A stretch of DNA of 47,355 nt, taken from a bacterium (lineage in GTDB: Bacteria > Chloroflexota > Dormibacteria > Aeolococcales > Bog-877). Shown here in pieces: positions 24,540 through 32,461 of the stretch. The stretch is from positions 1 through 47,355 of the forward strand of contig JAKAXE010000010.1 in the NCBI GenBank assembly GCA_021816695.1. Reading direction: 5' to 3'. The notes under the pieces were generated by a model. That model saw nothing but the letters and a program-made list of their open reading frames with translations. It had not been told where the DNA came from and did no database searches. The position numbers were made by a program, and so were the translations under genes. How positions within the stretch are numbered: position 1 is the first letter of the stretch; every line of letters starts with the position of its first letter.

Positions 24540-26042
24540 TCAGGAATCCGGCAACCCGCGGGAGCCCTGACGCCCACGCAGGGCCGCTGCCGCTTCACCG
24601 GCCTCGTCCCAGGGGACAGCGCCGTGCGAGGCGAGAATGCTGTGCTCGTGCCCCTTGCCGGCTAGCAGCACGGTGTCACCGGGGAGGGCTCGCTCCACAG
24701 CCAGCCGCACGGCCCGGGCACGGTCCACCTCGCGATGGAGGTTGTGGTCGAAGCTGGCACCCGCCTCGACCGCCCCCCGGCAGATCTCGGCGATGATCGC
24801 CTCCGGATCCTCATCCCTGGGGTCCTCGCTGGTCACCACCAGCTGGTCGGCCAGGCGAGCGGCGATCCGCCCCATCTCCGCCCGCTTCTCCAAGTCCCGC
24901 TCCCCGGCCGAGCCGAACACCACCCAGAGCCTGCCGGGGGTGGCGGCGCGCAGCTCCGAGAGGGCGAGGGTGAGGGCGGCTGGGGTGTGGGCGTAGTCCA
25001 CCACCACCTCGAAGGGCTGTCCCAGCCTCACCCTCTGCATCCGGCCGGGAACACTATCCAGCGCTGCGAGGCCGGCGGCCAACTCCGGGAGCGGGTGGCC
25101 CATCAGCAGCCCCGCGGCCAGGGCGGCCAGGGAGTTGCCCACGTTCCATCTGCCCGGGAGCTGGAGTGCCACATCAGCCGTCCCCTGGGGGGTGATCGCG
25201 GTGTAGGCCCAGCCGCCATCCCTGGGCAGCATCCTGGTGGCGTACACGTCGGCCTCCGGGTCGCCTTTGGCGCTGTAGGTGAGAAGCGGCCCCGCCCAGC
25301 GCTGGCGCAGCTGCGGGAAGGCCCGACGGTCGTCCAGGTTGAGAACGGCGAAGCCCCCTACCGAACCGGAGAGGGTGAGGAGCCTCGCCTTGGCCTCCAG
25401 GTAGGCCTCCCAGCTGCCGTGGAAGTCGAGATGGTCGTGGGTCACGTTGGTGAAGACCGCCCCCTGGAAGCGCACTTCGTCCACCCGATGAAGGGCGAGG
25501 GCGTGGGAGGTGACCTCCAGGGCCACCGCCCGGCAACCCGCGTCCAGCATCCTGCTCAGAAGGCCCTGCACGTCCGGAGCCTCCAGGGTGGTCTGCCGGG
25601 TGAGGTTGGGCTCCACCAGCTCTCCCATCCGGAAGTCCACCGTGGTGAGAGAGCCGACATTCCCCAAAGGGGGGGTGAGCGCCGCGCGGAGGAGGATCGA
25701 GGTGGTGGTCTTCCCGTCGGTGCCGGTCACCCCGATCACCGGGAGCCGGTGCGAAGGGTGCCCTGCCAATGCCGCCGCCATCTGCCCCAGTGCTACCCGG
25801 GTGTCCCTCACGACTACCTGCTGGCTGGAGTCCAGCCCCGGGATTAGGTGCTCACCGACCACCGCCACCGCTCCCTGCTGAAGGGCCGCCCGGGCGAACT
25901 CGTGCCCGTCCGTGTGCGTCCCCGGGATGGCGAAGAACACCCGCCCGGGGCAGGCTCGGCGGGAGTCGTAGACGGCCTCCTGCACCTCCGGGTCGGTGGC
26001 GGGGGGAGGCCCGAAGGGGAGCTTCAGCTCCGACCAGCGCAT
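24540..26042 (-). CDS. murE: UDP-N-acetylmuramyl-tripeptide synthetase MurE
   Basis: A 500-residue Mur ligase that adds the third amino acid to the peptidoglycan stem peptide in the cytoplasm. Domains: N-terminal UMAG-binding (1 to about 100; AVYDSRRACPGRVFFAIPG), central ATPase with the P-loop VTGTDGKTTT (105-114), NVTHDHLDFHGSWEAYLEAKARL with the carbamylated-lysine region, and C-terminal domain with VVDYAHTP, GSAGERD and TSEDPRDEDP. The last motif corresponds to the DNPR/DDPA position that helps select meso-diaminopimelate or lysine. The variant EDPR retains the arginine, but does not settle the substrate. The gene stands alone, away from a division/cell-wall cluster. TAACCT lies six bases before the ATG, suggesting a leaderless transcript. 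Confidence 0.94.
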   Translation of the reverse strand: MRWSELKLPFGPPPATDPEVQEAVYDSRRACPGRVFFAIPGTHTDGHEFARAALQQGAVAVVGEHLIPGLDSSQQVVVRDTRVALGQMAAALAGHPSHRLPVIGVTGTDGKTTTSILLRAALTPPLGNVGSLTTVDFRMGELVEPNLTRQTTLEAPDVQGLLSRMLDAGCRAVALEVTSHALALHRVDEVRFQGAVFTNVTHDHLDFHGSWEAYLEAKARLLTLSGSVGGFAVLNLDDRRAFPQLRQRWAGPLLTYSAKGDPEADVYATRMLPRDGGWAYTAITPQGTADVALQLPGRWNVGNSLAALAAGLLMGHPLPELAAGLAALDSVPGRMQRVRLGQPFEVVVDYAHTPAALTLALSELRAATPGRLWVVFGSAGERDLEKRAEMGRIAARLADQLVVTSEDPRDEDPEAIIAEICRGAVEAGASFDHNLHREVDRARAVRLAVERALPGDTVLLAGKGHEHSILASHGAVPWDEAGEAAAALRGRQGSRGLPDS

Positions 26043-26093
26043 GGCCCAAGGTTAGTGCCACACCTCTTCCTGGGTCGGGATCACAATAGGGGT

Positions 26094-27089
26094 GTGAGGG
26101 CGATGGAGCTGAGCCACCCGGGGGCGTCCGAGACCTCGCCTCTGCGCCTCGTGAGCCGTCCCGATCCGGTCCCCGGGGACGGAGAGGTCCTCATCGAGGT
26201 TCTGGCCTGCGCCGTCTGCCGCACCGATCTGCAGATCGTCGAGGGCGACCTGGAGGCGCACCAGCTTCCCCTCGTCCCCGGGCACCAGGTGGTCGGCCGG
26301 GTTATGGCGGCCGGGCCCGGCGCGGCGCCCCTCGGGCAGGATGAGCTGGTGGGAGTGGGCTGGCTGGCCCGCACCTGCGGGGTCTGCGACATGTGCCGGA
26401 GGGGGCGGGAGAACCTCTGCCGACGCGCCGAGTTCACCGGGTGGGACCGGGATGGTGGGTACGCCACCCACATGGTGGCCAGCCGGGAGTACTGCTACCC
26501 GATCCCCAAGGGGCTATCGGCGGTGGACGCCGCCCCCCTTCTCTGCGGCGGCATCATCGGCTACCGCTCTTTCAAGCTGGCCGAGGTCGGTCCGGGCGAC
26601 CGGCTGGGCCTGTACGGCTTCGGCGCCTCTGCGCTCCTGGTGGCCCAGGTGGCGATACACCAGGGATGCCAGGTGTACGTGGTTACGAGGGGAACTGCCG
26701 CCCAGGAACGGGCCCGTGCCGCCGGAGCCACCTGGGTCGGCGCTCCCGGCCAGCCGCCGCCCGAGCCGTTGCAGGCGGCGATCACCTTCGCTCCGGCGGG
26801 GGCGGTGGCGGTGGAGGCGCTCCGGGCGCTGGACCGGGCCGGGACCTTGGTGATCAACGCGATCCACCTAGACCACGTTCCCGAGTTCGAATACCAGCAC
26901 CTCTACTGGGAGCGCAGGGTCCAGAGCGCTGCCAACTTCACCCGCCAGGACAGTACCGAGCTCCTCCACCTGGCAAGCGAGATCCCGATCCGCACCCAGC
27001 ACGAGGAGTTCCCGCTGGAGGAGGCGAATCAGGCGCTCCTCAAGCTGAAGACCGACGGGGTCAAGGGGGCCGCGGTCCTCATCCCCTGA
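26094..27089 (+). CDS. zinc-dependent medium-chain alcohol dehydrogenase
   Basis: A 331-residue member of the zinc alcohol dehydrogenase family (GroES-like then Rossmann). Catalytic zinc ligands are the cysteine of AVCRTDLQ (Cys42) and the histidine of PGHQVVG (His64), with a third in APLLCGG. The structural-zinc lobe has four cysteines in TCGVCDMCRRGRENLC. The coenzyme domain contains GLYGFGASALLVAQVA. The GRENLC and GWDRDGGYATHM pattern resembles the AdhA type found in many soil bacteria. GTG 26094 is preferred because CACAAT ends six bases upstream; ATG 26103 is the alternative. The gene is divergent from murE, with a short shared promoter region, and its stop directly abuts the stop of the next gene. 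Confidence 0.9.
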   Translation: MRAMELSHPGASETSPLRLVSRPDPVPGDGEVLIEVLACAVCRTDLQIVEGDLEAHQLPLVPGHQVVGRVMAAGPGAAPLGQDELVGVGWLARTCGVCDMCRRGRENLCRRAEFTGWDRDGGYATHMVASREYCYPIPKGLSAVDAAPLLCGGIIGYRSFKLAEVGPGDRLGLYGFGASALLVAQVAIHQGCQVYVVTRGTAAQERARAAGATWVGAPGQPPPEPLQAAITFAPAGAVAVEALRALDRAGTLVINAIHLDHVPEFEYQHLYWERRVQSAANFTRQDSTELLHLASEIPIRTQHEEFPLEEANQALLKLKTDGVKGAAVLIP

Positions 27090-28349
27090 TCAACCCTGGG
27101 CGGCGAACTCCTCACGAAGTCGCAGGACCGCCTCCCGCGCCGCACCGGTGATCTCCAGCGCCAGCCGGCGGTCCAGCTCCAGCGCCGCGGTGGTGCGCAG
27201 CCCCCTCAGCCGGGCCTCGAGCTCGGCGAGCGCGGTGGCGATCTCCTCCGGGCTGGCCAGCGCCGCCTGCCGGGCCTGCGATTCACCCTCGTGCCGCCTC
27301 TGTGCTCTCTGGAAGGTGCCAAATGCGTGACGGTCGTGGTCCGCTGCGAGCAGCAACCTGGCCGCGCTGTGGCCGGACCGGGCGATCTCCTTAGGGGCCT
27401 CGTGCATCCGGCAGAGGCCGTCCAGGGCGGCGGCGAGCGCCCCGGTGATCGCGGCCGCGGCGGCTCCGCCCGCCGGGTCTCGGGGAGAGAGCAGTCGGGC
27501 CACCGCCTCCAGCAGCGACCAGGAGGCAACGGGCCCGGGGCTGAGCTGGGCCAGCTCGGTCAGGGAGAGCAGGGCACAGATGGAGGTCACCCGCCCGATG
27601 CCGCCCGGTACCGGGGTCACGCGGGCGGCACGGGCGGCCGCCTCCGGGCCCACGTCCCCGCGCAGGGCCCCGTCCACCATCGAGGTGCCCACGTCCAGAA
27701 CCGTTGACCCGGGGCGCACCACCAGCGCGGGGATGATCCCTGCGATGCCCACGGCCGATATCAGCACCTGGTAGGAGGGCAGGGGGTCCATCTTGTCCAC
27801 GTCGTGCTGCACCACCGTGACCTGGGCGCCGGCCGCCAGGAGCCGCTGGGCGATCGGGCGGCCACCGGTGGGACCGTGCCCGATCAGGAGCACCGCGGTC
27901 TCTTTGAGGTCGTATTCCAGGTGGCGGAGGGTCGCCAGGCAGGCCTCGGCCACCGGAGTGCCCCGGCGAAGCCCCGCGGCGGCGGCCGCCTGGGCTGCCG
28001 GGGTCACCGCCTCGACGTCCTTGCTGGCGGGGAGGTGGGCCTCCACCGTTCCCGGGTCCAGCGAGCTGACCGGCTGCACCACCACCACCCCGTCCACGGT
28101 GGGGTCGAGGACCAGCTCATCGAGGAGCAGGAGGGTCGCCTCGGGACGGCCCCGCGGCGCCTGCCGGTGGTCCACTTCGATACCCGCCTCCCGCGACTCC
28201 CGCTCCAAGGAGCGGGCGAACGACCCGCCGGCGACGTTGCCCTCCTCCACTAGCACCCCCAGCCGGAAGGGGCGCCGCCGAGTTCGGGAACGCTCCCCCA
28301 GCTCGGCGCGGAGCTCCTCCCCAAGGGCCGAGAGGTCGTACCTGGGCAT
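27090..28349 (-). CDS. divergent FolD-like domain fused to formimino-THF cyclodeaminase (FTCD_C) domain
   Basis: A 419-residue protein. Residues 1 to about 275 resemble FolD, the methylene-THF dehydrogenase/cyclohydrolase, by its order of elements: SFARSLERESREAGI, VVVVQPV, LPASKDVEAVTP, a nucleotide loop GHGPTGGRPIAQRLL (158-170), SAVGIAGIIP and VTPVPGGIGRVTS. Residues about 279-419 resemble the cyclodeaminase domain (SPRDPAGGAAAAAITGALAAAL opening, then ADHDRHAF). Active-site residues are altered: the FolD Tyr/Lys pair of YVxxK appears as Phe44 and Leu48, QLPLP is replaced by QPVSS, and KDVDG by KDVEA. The cyclodeaminase PGGGS loop is PAGGA. Family resemblance is clear, activity is not. It is coded alone. 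ATG 28349 is chosen as the first plausible start. Confidence 0.75.
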   Translation of the reverse strand: MPRYDLSALGEELRAELGERSRTRRRPFRLGVLVEEGNVAGGSFARSLERESREAGIEVDHRQAPRGRPEATLLLLDELVLDPTVDGVVVVQPVSSLDPGTVEAHLPASKDVEAVTPAAQAAAAAGLRRGTPVAEACLATLRHLEYDLKETAVLLIGHGPTGGRPIAQRLLAAGAQVTVVQHDVDKMDPLPSYQVLISAVGIAGIIPALVVRPGSTVLDVGTSMVDGALRGDVGPEAAARAARVTPVPGGIGRVTSICALLSLTELAQLSPGPVASWSLLEAVARLLSPRDPAGGAAAAAITGALAAALDGLCRMHEAPKEIARSGHSAARLLLAADHDRHAFGTFQRAQRRHEGESQARQAALASPEEIATALAELEARLRGLRTTAALELDRRLALEITGAAREAVLRLREEFAAQG

Positions 28350-28537
28350 CAGGATGGGGAGCCCGGCCGGCTCTCCGCGGCGGGGCGGGTCCGATCCGTC
28401 GGAGGCACTCCGGTCGGCAGGGGGACAGGCAGGTGAAGCGGTTCTCGGTAGTCGATTGAGGGAACGTACCAGGGGTCGCAGGCCCGGCGCAGCATCCCCA
28501 CCTCCGCACCGGTGCAGCCGCACCCTAAGATGGCCCC

Positions 28538-28873
28538 ATGCCCGATGACTGTGTCTTCTGCCGGATCGTGAATGGTGAGCTGCCCGCCAATGTCGTGCTG
28601 CGGGAGGAGGGCATCATCGCCTTCCTGGACATCCACCCCGCCGCCTCCACCCACGCCCTGGTCGTGCCCGAGCGGCACATCGACGACCTGCGTCAGATGG
28701 ATGACGCCGAGCTCTGGCTGCGTCTGACCCGGGCCGCCCACAAGGTGGCCGAGGAGCTGGGCCACGCCGACGGGTACCGCTTCTACGTCAGCGTGGGCGC
28801 GGGCGGCGGCCAGACGGTTCCCCACCTCCACGTCCACGTGCTGGCTGGGGAGATGCGCCGGCTGCCCGCCTGA
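28538..28873 (+). CDS. HIT-family nucleotide hydrolase (HINT-like)
   Basis: A 111-residue histidine-triad protein. The triad motif is HLHVHVLAG at 96-104 (His96, His98, His100), preceded by GGQTVPHLH. The N-terminus has DCVFCRIVNGELPA, typical of HINT-branch HIT proteins that hydrolyse nucleoside phosphoramidates such as AMP-lysine. Residues PERHIDDL are conserved in this branch. A TAAGAT hexamer lies six bases before the ATG with no ribosome binding site, so translation is probably leaderless. It is divergent from the FolD-like gene; 188 bp separate the two genes and show nothing else recognisable. Confidence 0.93.
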   Translation: MPDDCVFCRIVNGELPANVVLREEGIIAFLDIHPAASTHALVVPERHIDDLRQMDDAELWLRLTRAAHKVAEELGHADGYRFYVSVGAGGGQTVPHLHVHVLAGEMRRLPA

Positions 28874-28943
28874 TCTCCGGCGAGTTATCCTTGTTCCCAG
28901 GTCGGATTTCCGTCCGGGGTGCCAAGTCGGCTGGGAGCGACAG

Positions 28944-30128
28944 ATGACCATCAACTCACGCGACCTATTGGAGCAGGCCCGCAGCGAGGTGCCCGAGGTC
29001 GACTGTCCCTGGCTGCGTGAGGCCATGGAGCGCGACCCCCGGCACGTCGTCCTGGATGTTCGGGAGCCGGAGGAGGTGGCCCAGGGGCTGATCCCCTCTG
29101 CCATCCACATCCCTCGCGGCTACCTCGAGCTCCAGGTGGAGGCGGCGATCCCGGACCGCTCGCGGCCGGTCACTATCTATTGCGCCGCCGGGGTGCGCTC
29201 GCTGCTGGCTGGGCGCACCATGAGGCAGATGGGCTACACCGATGTTCGCTCCCTCAAAGGGGGGTTCGGCTCCTGGAAGGACCGCGGCTTTCCCTACCGG
29301 GTTCCCCGGGCGCTGACGCCGGAGCAGCGGGAGCGCTACAGCCGCCACTTCCTCCTCTCCGAGGTGGGCGAGGCGGGGCAGGCCCGGCTTCTGGACGCCA
29401 AGGTCCTGATCATCGGGGCCGGAGGCCTGGGCGCCCCGGTCGCCTACTACCTGGCCGCGGCCGGTGTGGGGACCCTGGGGCTGGTGGACTTCGACAAGGT
29501 GGAGCGCAGCAATCTGCAGCGCCAGATCATCCACACCGAGGACCGGCTGGGGATGCTGAAGACCAGGTCGGCGGCCGTGGCCCTCACAGCCCTCAACCCC
29601 GAGGTCAAGGTGGTGGAGCACAACCTGCATCTGGATAGCTCCAACGCCGAGGAGGTCCTGGCCGGCTACGACGTGATCGTCAACGGCTGCGACAACTTCC
29701 CCACCCGCTACCTGGTCAACGACGTGGCGGTGTTTCTGGGGAAGCCGCTGGTGGACGGTGGGATCTTCCGGTTCGAGGGGCAGGTCACGACTATGGTCCC
29801 CGGAGCCTCGCCCTGCTACCGCTGCCGCTACCCTGCGCCGCCCCCTCCCGAGGAGGCGCCCTCCTGCGCTGAGGCCGGGGTCCTCGGGGTTCTCCCGGGG
29901 CTGGTCGGGCTGGTGCAGGCGACCGAGGTGGTGAAGCTGATCCTGGGGATCGGGGATGTGCTCAGCGGGCGGCTGCTGCACGTGGACGCGCTGGCCATGG
30001 AGTTCCGGGAGTTCCGGATCCGCAAGGACCCCAACTGCCCGGTGTGTGGCGAGCGGCCGACCATCACCGCGCCCATCGACTACGAGGGGTTCTGCCTCAA
30101 CCCCAACCTCTCCGCGGTGGCGGTTTGA
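28944..30128 (+). CDS. rhodanese-MoeB/ThiF fusion, sulfur-carrier adenylyltransferase
   Basis: A 394-residue fusion. Residues about 18-118 form a rhodanese domain with the persulfide cysteine in IYCAAGVRS (Cys80). The rest is a ThiF/MoeB/UBA-type adenylyltransferase with the ATP loop IIGAGGLGAPVAYYLA (156-171), DFDKVERSNLQRQ, and zinc-binding cysteine pairs in CYRCR (about 292) and CPVCG (about 368). Such enzymes activate the C-terminus of ThiS/MoaD-type proteins and load sulfur. In the common MoeZ type the rhodanese is at the C-terminus, so the reversed order is worth noting. The partner sulfur carrier is not in the window. The ATG has GGGAGCGACAG upstream, a normal ribosome binding site. 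Confidence 0.92.
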   Translation: MTINSRDLLEQARSEVPEVDCPWLREAMERDPRHVVLDVREPEEVAQGLIPSAIHIPRGYLELQVEAAIPDRSRPVTIYCAAGVRSLLAGRTMRQMGYTDVRSLKGGFGSWKDRGFPYRVPRALTPEQRERYSRHFLLSEVGEAGQARLLDAKVLIIGAGGLGAPVAYYLAAAGVGTLGLVDFDKVERSNLQRQIIHTEDRLGMLKTRSAAVALTALNPEVKVVEHNLHLDSSNAEEVLAGYDVIVNGCDNFPTRYLVNDVAVFLGKPLVDGGIFRFEGQVTTMVPGASPCYRCRYPAPPPPEEAPSCAEAGVLGVLPGLVGLVQATEVVKLILGIGDVLSGRLLHVDALAMEFREFRIRKDPNCPVCGERPTITAPIDYEGFCLNPNLSAVAV

Positions 30129-30183
30129 AGGGGCCGGCTCAGGTGCTTGGTTCGGTGCCGTGGCGCCGGGGTACGATGGGGTG

Positions 30184-30399
30184 GTGAAGCAAGGATCGGT
30201 TGCGCTCGAGGATCTGATCACCGCGGTGGAGACCGCCCGGGACAAGGTGATGGCCGACGAGGTCAAGTCCCTGGTGAAGTTCGGCATTCCCAAGGCCATG
30301 GCCCAGCAGATGGTGGCGGCACGCTTCCAGCAGCGGGTCGGTGGCGAGGAGGGAGAGAGCGGCGAGACGGAACCAGCCGTCTGGCCTGACATGAGCTGA
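30184..30399 (+). CDS. small protein of unknown function (71 aa)
   Basis: A 71-residue frame beginning VKQGSVALEDLITAVETARDK. It is helix-rich in its first 50 residues and has an acidic tail. The codon third positions are strongly GC-rich, supporting a real gene. TACGAT lies six bases before the GTG at 30184, a leaderless promoter pattern. It lies 55 bp downstream of the MoeB fusion gene. No family is recognised, and no function is proposed. Confidence 0.6.
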   Translation: MKQGSVALEDLITAVETARDKVMADEVKSLVKFGIPKAMAQQMVAARFQQRVGGEEGESGETEPAVWPDMS

Positions 30400-30438
30400 C
30401 CGCGGCCTTTGGGGAGACATCCGGGGGACTGATCCCGT

Positions 30439-31482
30439 GTGTCCCTCCGCCGTCGGTCGGCCCCCTACTACCTCCCGCTCCAGTTCCAACCTCTGTCGGC
30501 GTACCTCAGCCGGGGGCTGTCGCCCGCTCGATGGGCTGAGGAGCAGTTCGCCCTCACGGTGCGGACGGGGAGCGGGCGCGACGCCGCGCTGGCGGGGCGG
30601 GAGCTGGAGGTGCTCTCGGCGCTGGATCGCCTGCCCCTTCAGGTGAAGGACGTGATGCGCGGACTGATCGACCAGCTCCAGCTCGACCGGGGTGACGGCT
30701 TCCCCGCCGGGACTCTTGCCACCTGGCACCACGGCGTCCTTAGGGTCAACGTGGACTGGCCCGACCTCGATCCCGTGGTCCAACTCAGCCAGCGCCCGAC
30801 TCTGCGCCGCCGGTTCCTCCTCTCGACCCTGGTGCACGAATGTGGCCATGCCCTGGTCGAGGACCCGAGAGGGGGAGTCTCCCTGCGCGACTACGTTCGG
30901 CTGGTGGCCGCAGGCGGCTGGCTTCCCCGCCCGACCGAGGACCGCTGGCCCTACCTCGCCGGCAACGGGTCTTTGGATCAGCTCGAGAGGCACTACCTGG
31001 AGCGCCTCCGAGCGCTCGACCCCAGGTGGGACCCAGAGCTGGCGGTGATGGACCCAAGACAGCCGGGGCCAGCCGCGCTGGACTGGCAGCTGGGTTCGCC
31101 GGACTCGGGCTTGCCGGCAGCCGTCGGCCAGTCGTTGAGATTGCAGCCGGCGTCCAGGATCGCGCTCTCGATCGTGGCGGAGAGGCGGGGCGCCGCCGGC
31201 CTTGCCGAGCGCTCGCGGCTGACCGTGGATGAGCTGAGAGGCACCCTGGGCCGGCATCCTTCTGTAAGCCCCTACGCGGAGGGCGAGCCGTGCGAGACCC
31301 TGGCCGAGATCTTCCGCTGCCTCCAGCTGGAGCATCCGGCCCGTGTCCTACCGGCCCTGGAGGAGGGCTGGCGGGTGCTCGTCTCGCCCTGGCGAGAGGC
31401 TGAGCTCGAGATGGGGCCACGGGTGGCGGCGTTGCCCTGGTCGGGAGAGCGCTTGGTGTCCCAGGGCCGGAGCCGGGCATGA
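30439..31482 (+). CDS. protein with HExxH-type metallopeptidase motif, unknown family
   Basis: A 347-residue protein with no signal peptide. The sequence LVHECGHALV (about 131-140) is an HExxH zinc motif, and an ETLAEIF segment further on (about 287) could provide the third ligand. The segment before the motif, LRRRFLLSTLVHECGHALV, is typical of a zincin helix. The rest is rich in arginine and leucine and is not recognised. The GTG start at 30439 is used. Its stop overlaps the next gene by four bases (ATGA), so the two are probably co-translated. A zinc peptidase or a protein of the ImmA/SprT kind is possible, but not demonstrated. Confidence 0.65.
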   Translation: MSLRRRSAPYYLPLQFQPLSAYLSRGLSPARWAEEQFALTVRTGSGRDAALAGRELEVLSALDRLPLQVKDVMRGLIDQLQLDRGDGFPAGTLATWHHGVLRVNVDWPDLDPVVQLSQRPTLRRRFLLSTLVHECGHALVEDPRGGVSLRDYVRLVAAGGWLPRPTEDRWPYLAGNGSLDQLERHYLERLRALDPRWDPELAVMDPRQPGPAALDWQLGSPDSGLPAAVGQSLRLQPASRIALSIVAERRGAAGLAERSRLTVDELRGTLGRHPSVSPYAEGEPCETLAEIFRCLQLEHPARVLPALEEGWRVLVSPWREAELEMGPRVAALPWSGERLVSQGRSRA

Positions 31483-31760
31483 GAGCGGCCTACCGGCTCA
31501 CCGACCCGCGCACCGGTATGGCGGTCTTGGTCGCCTGGCCGGGCGTGAGCATCACCGGCGATCTCGCCCTGGCCGGAAGTATCGAACCCTACCTGGGGGA
31601 CACCCCTGTCGTGGCCGTGGGGACCAGTCGCGATCCGCACACGGGCGCGAGGGGGACACGGGTCTGGGCGCCGGAGCACGGTTCGTGGGAGTGGCTCCGG
31701 ACCGCCCTGGGGCAGGCCGCCGAGGAGCTCGGCCTGGTGATGCTGGTAGACATCCCGTGA
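31479..31760 (+). CDS. small conserved-looking protein of unknown function (93 aa)
   Basis: A 93-residue protein that opens MRAAYRLTDPRTGMAVL and ends in a short hydrophobic strand (LGLVMLVDIP). It overlaps the HExxH gene by four bases (ATGA), which supports translational coupling and a shared role. I recognise no family. Confidence 0.6.
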   Translation: MRAAYRLTDPRTGMAVLVAWPGVSITGDLALAGSIEPYLGDTPVVAVGTSRDPHTGARGTRVWAPEHGSWEWLRTALGQAAEELGLVMLVDIP

Positions 31761-31777
31761 ACCTCGCCCGCGACGGC

Positions 31778-31806
31778 TTGCCTTGCCTTTCGCCGGGGAA
31801 TATCCT
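31778..31806 (+). promoter_or_regulatory. promoter of the lipoprotein gene
   Basis: TTGCCT (31778-31783), 17 bp, then TATCCT (31801-31806). The start site would be near 31813, leaving a leader of about 46 bases with GGTGGGGG before the GTG at 31859. Confidence 0.55.
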
Positions 31807-31858
31807 TCGGGCTTCGACCCTGAGGGTTGGCACGGGTGCAGGTGGGGGCCCTGGCTTG

Positions 31859-32461
31859 GTGCGTGGTCTGACAGCGTTGCGGCGGCTCGCGCTGGTGCCG
31901 CTGGTGGCCTGGCTGGCCGCCGGCTGCGGCGCCGCGCCCTCGGTGCCGATCCCCTCGGTCAGCCCGTCTCCTGCGGCGTCCCCCACCACCATCGCCCCGG
32001 GGGTTCAGGTGCCGACGACCGAGGTCCAGATCCCGACCTACACGGTGTCGACCAGCCACCCACTGCCGTCCGGGGTGTCGGCGGCCACGGTGGCTCAGGA
32101 CGTCGTCATCGACAACCTGATCGAGAACGTGGCCATTGAGCGCGGGGATACCGCTCTCCTCACGTACGCGGACTGTGGCAATTGGTTGGCGGCGGTCACA
32201 CAGGAAATACAGACAAATACGGGGCGCGGGATTCACGTCGCCAGGGTGAGTGACGCAGTCACCTCGATGGCAGTTGGAACCAAAGTTGACCCAGCAGCTC
32301 CGTCGTTGACGATCGCCATCGTCATAACCGGCACGGAGACCGAGTCGTCAAATTCCGCATCAGGATCCGCCACGAAGTCAACTCCATTCGCGGTCATCCG
32401 TTGGGTGGTCTGGAATACGGCATTGGACAGGTATCTGACGTGCGATACAGGGTCGTCCTAG
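31859..32461 (+). CDS. putative lipoprotein of unknown function
   Basis: A 200-residue protein. Residues 1-23 form a lipoprotein signal ending in the lipobox LAAGC (Cys23). A Pro/Ser/Thr-rich linker follows (PSVSPSPAASPTTIAPG), then a domain beginning TVSTSHPLPSGVSAATVAQDV with a pair of cysteines in YADCGNW and LTCD. The start GTG at 31859 follows a clear promoter and ribosome binding site. The second half has lower GC and more A/T-ending codons than neighbouring genes, which may reflect a more recent origin. Its end overlaps the next gene by 22 bp. No family is recognised. Confidence 0.65.
   Translation: MRGLTALRRLALVPLVAWLAAGCGAAPSVPIPSVSPSPAASPTTIAPGVQVPTTEVQIPTYTVSTSHPLPSGVSAATVAQDVVIDNLIENVAIERGDTALLTYADCGNWLAAVTQEIQTNTGRGIHVARVSDAVTSMAVGTKVDPAAPSLTIAIVITGTETESSNSASGSATKSTPFAVIRWVVWNTALDRYLTCDTGSS

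Noticed and set aside
28965-31335. Long minus-strand frames opposite the MoeB fusion and HExxH genes
   Set aside because: Antisense shadows. The plus-strand frames have recognisable domains and starts.
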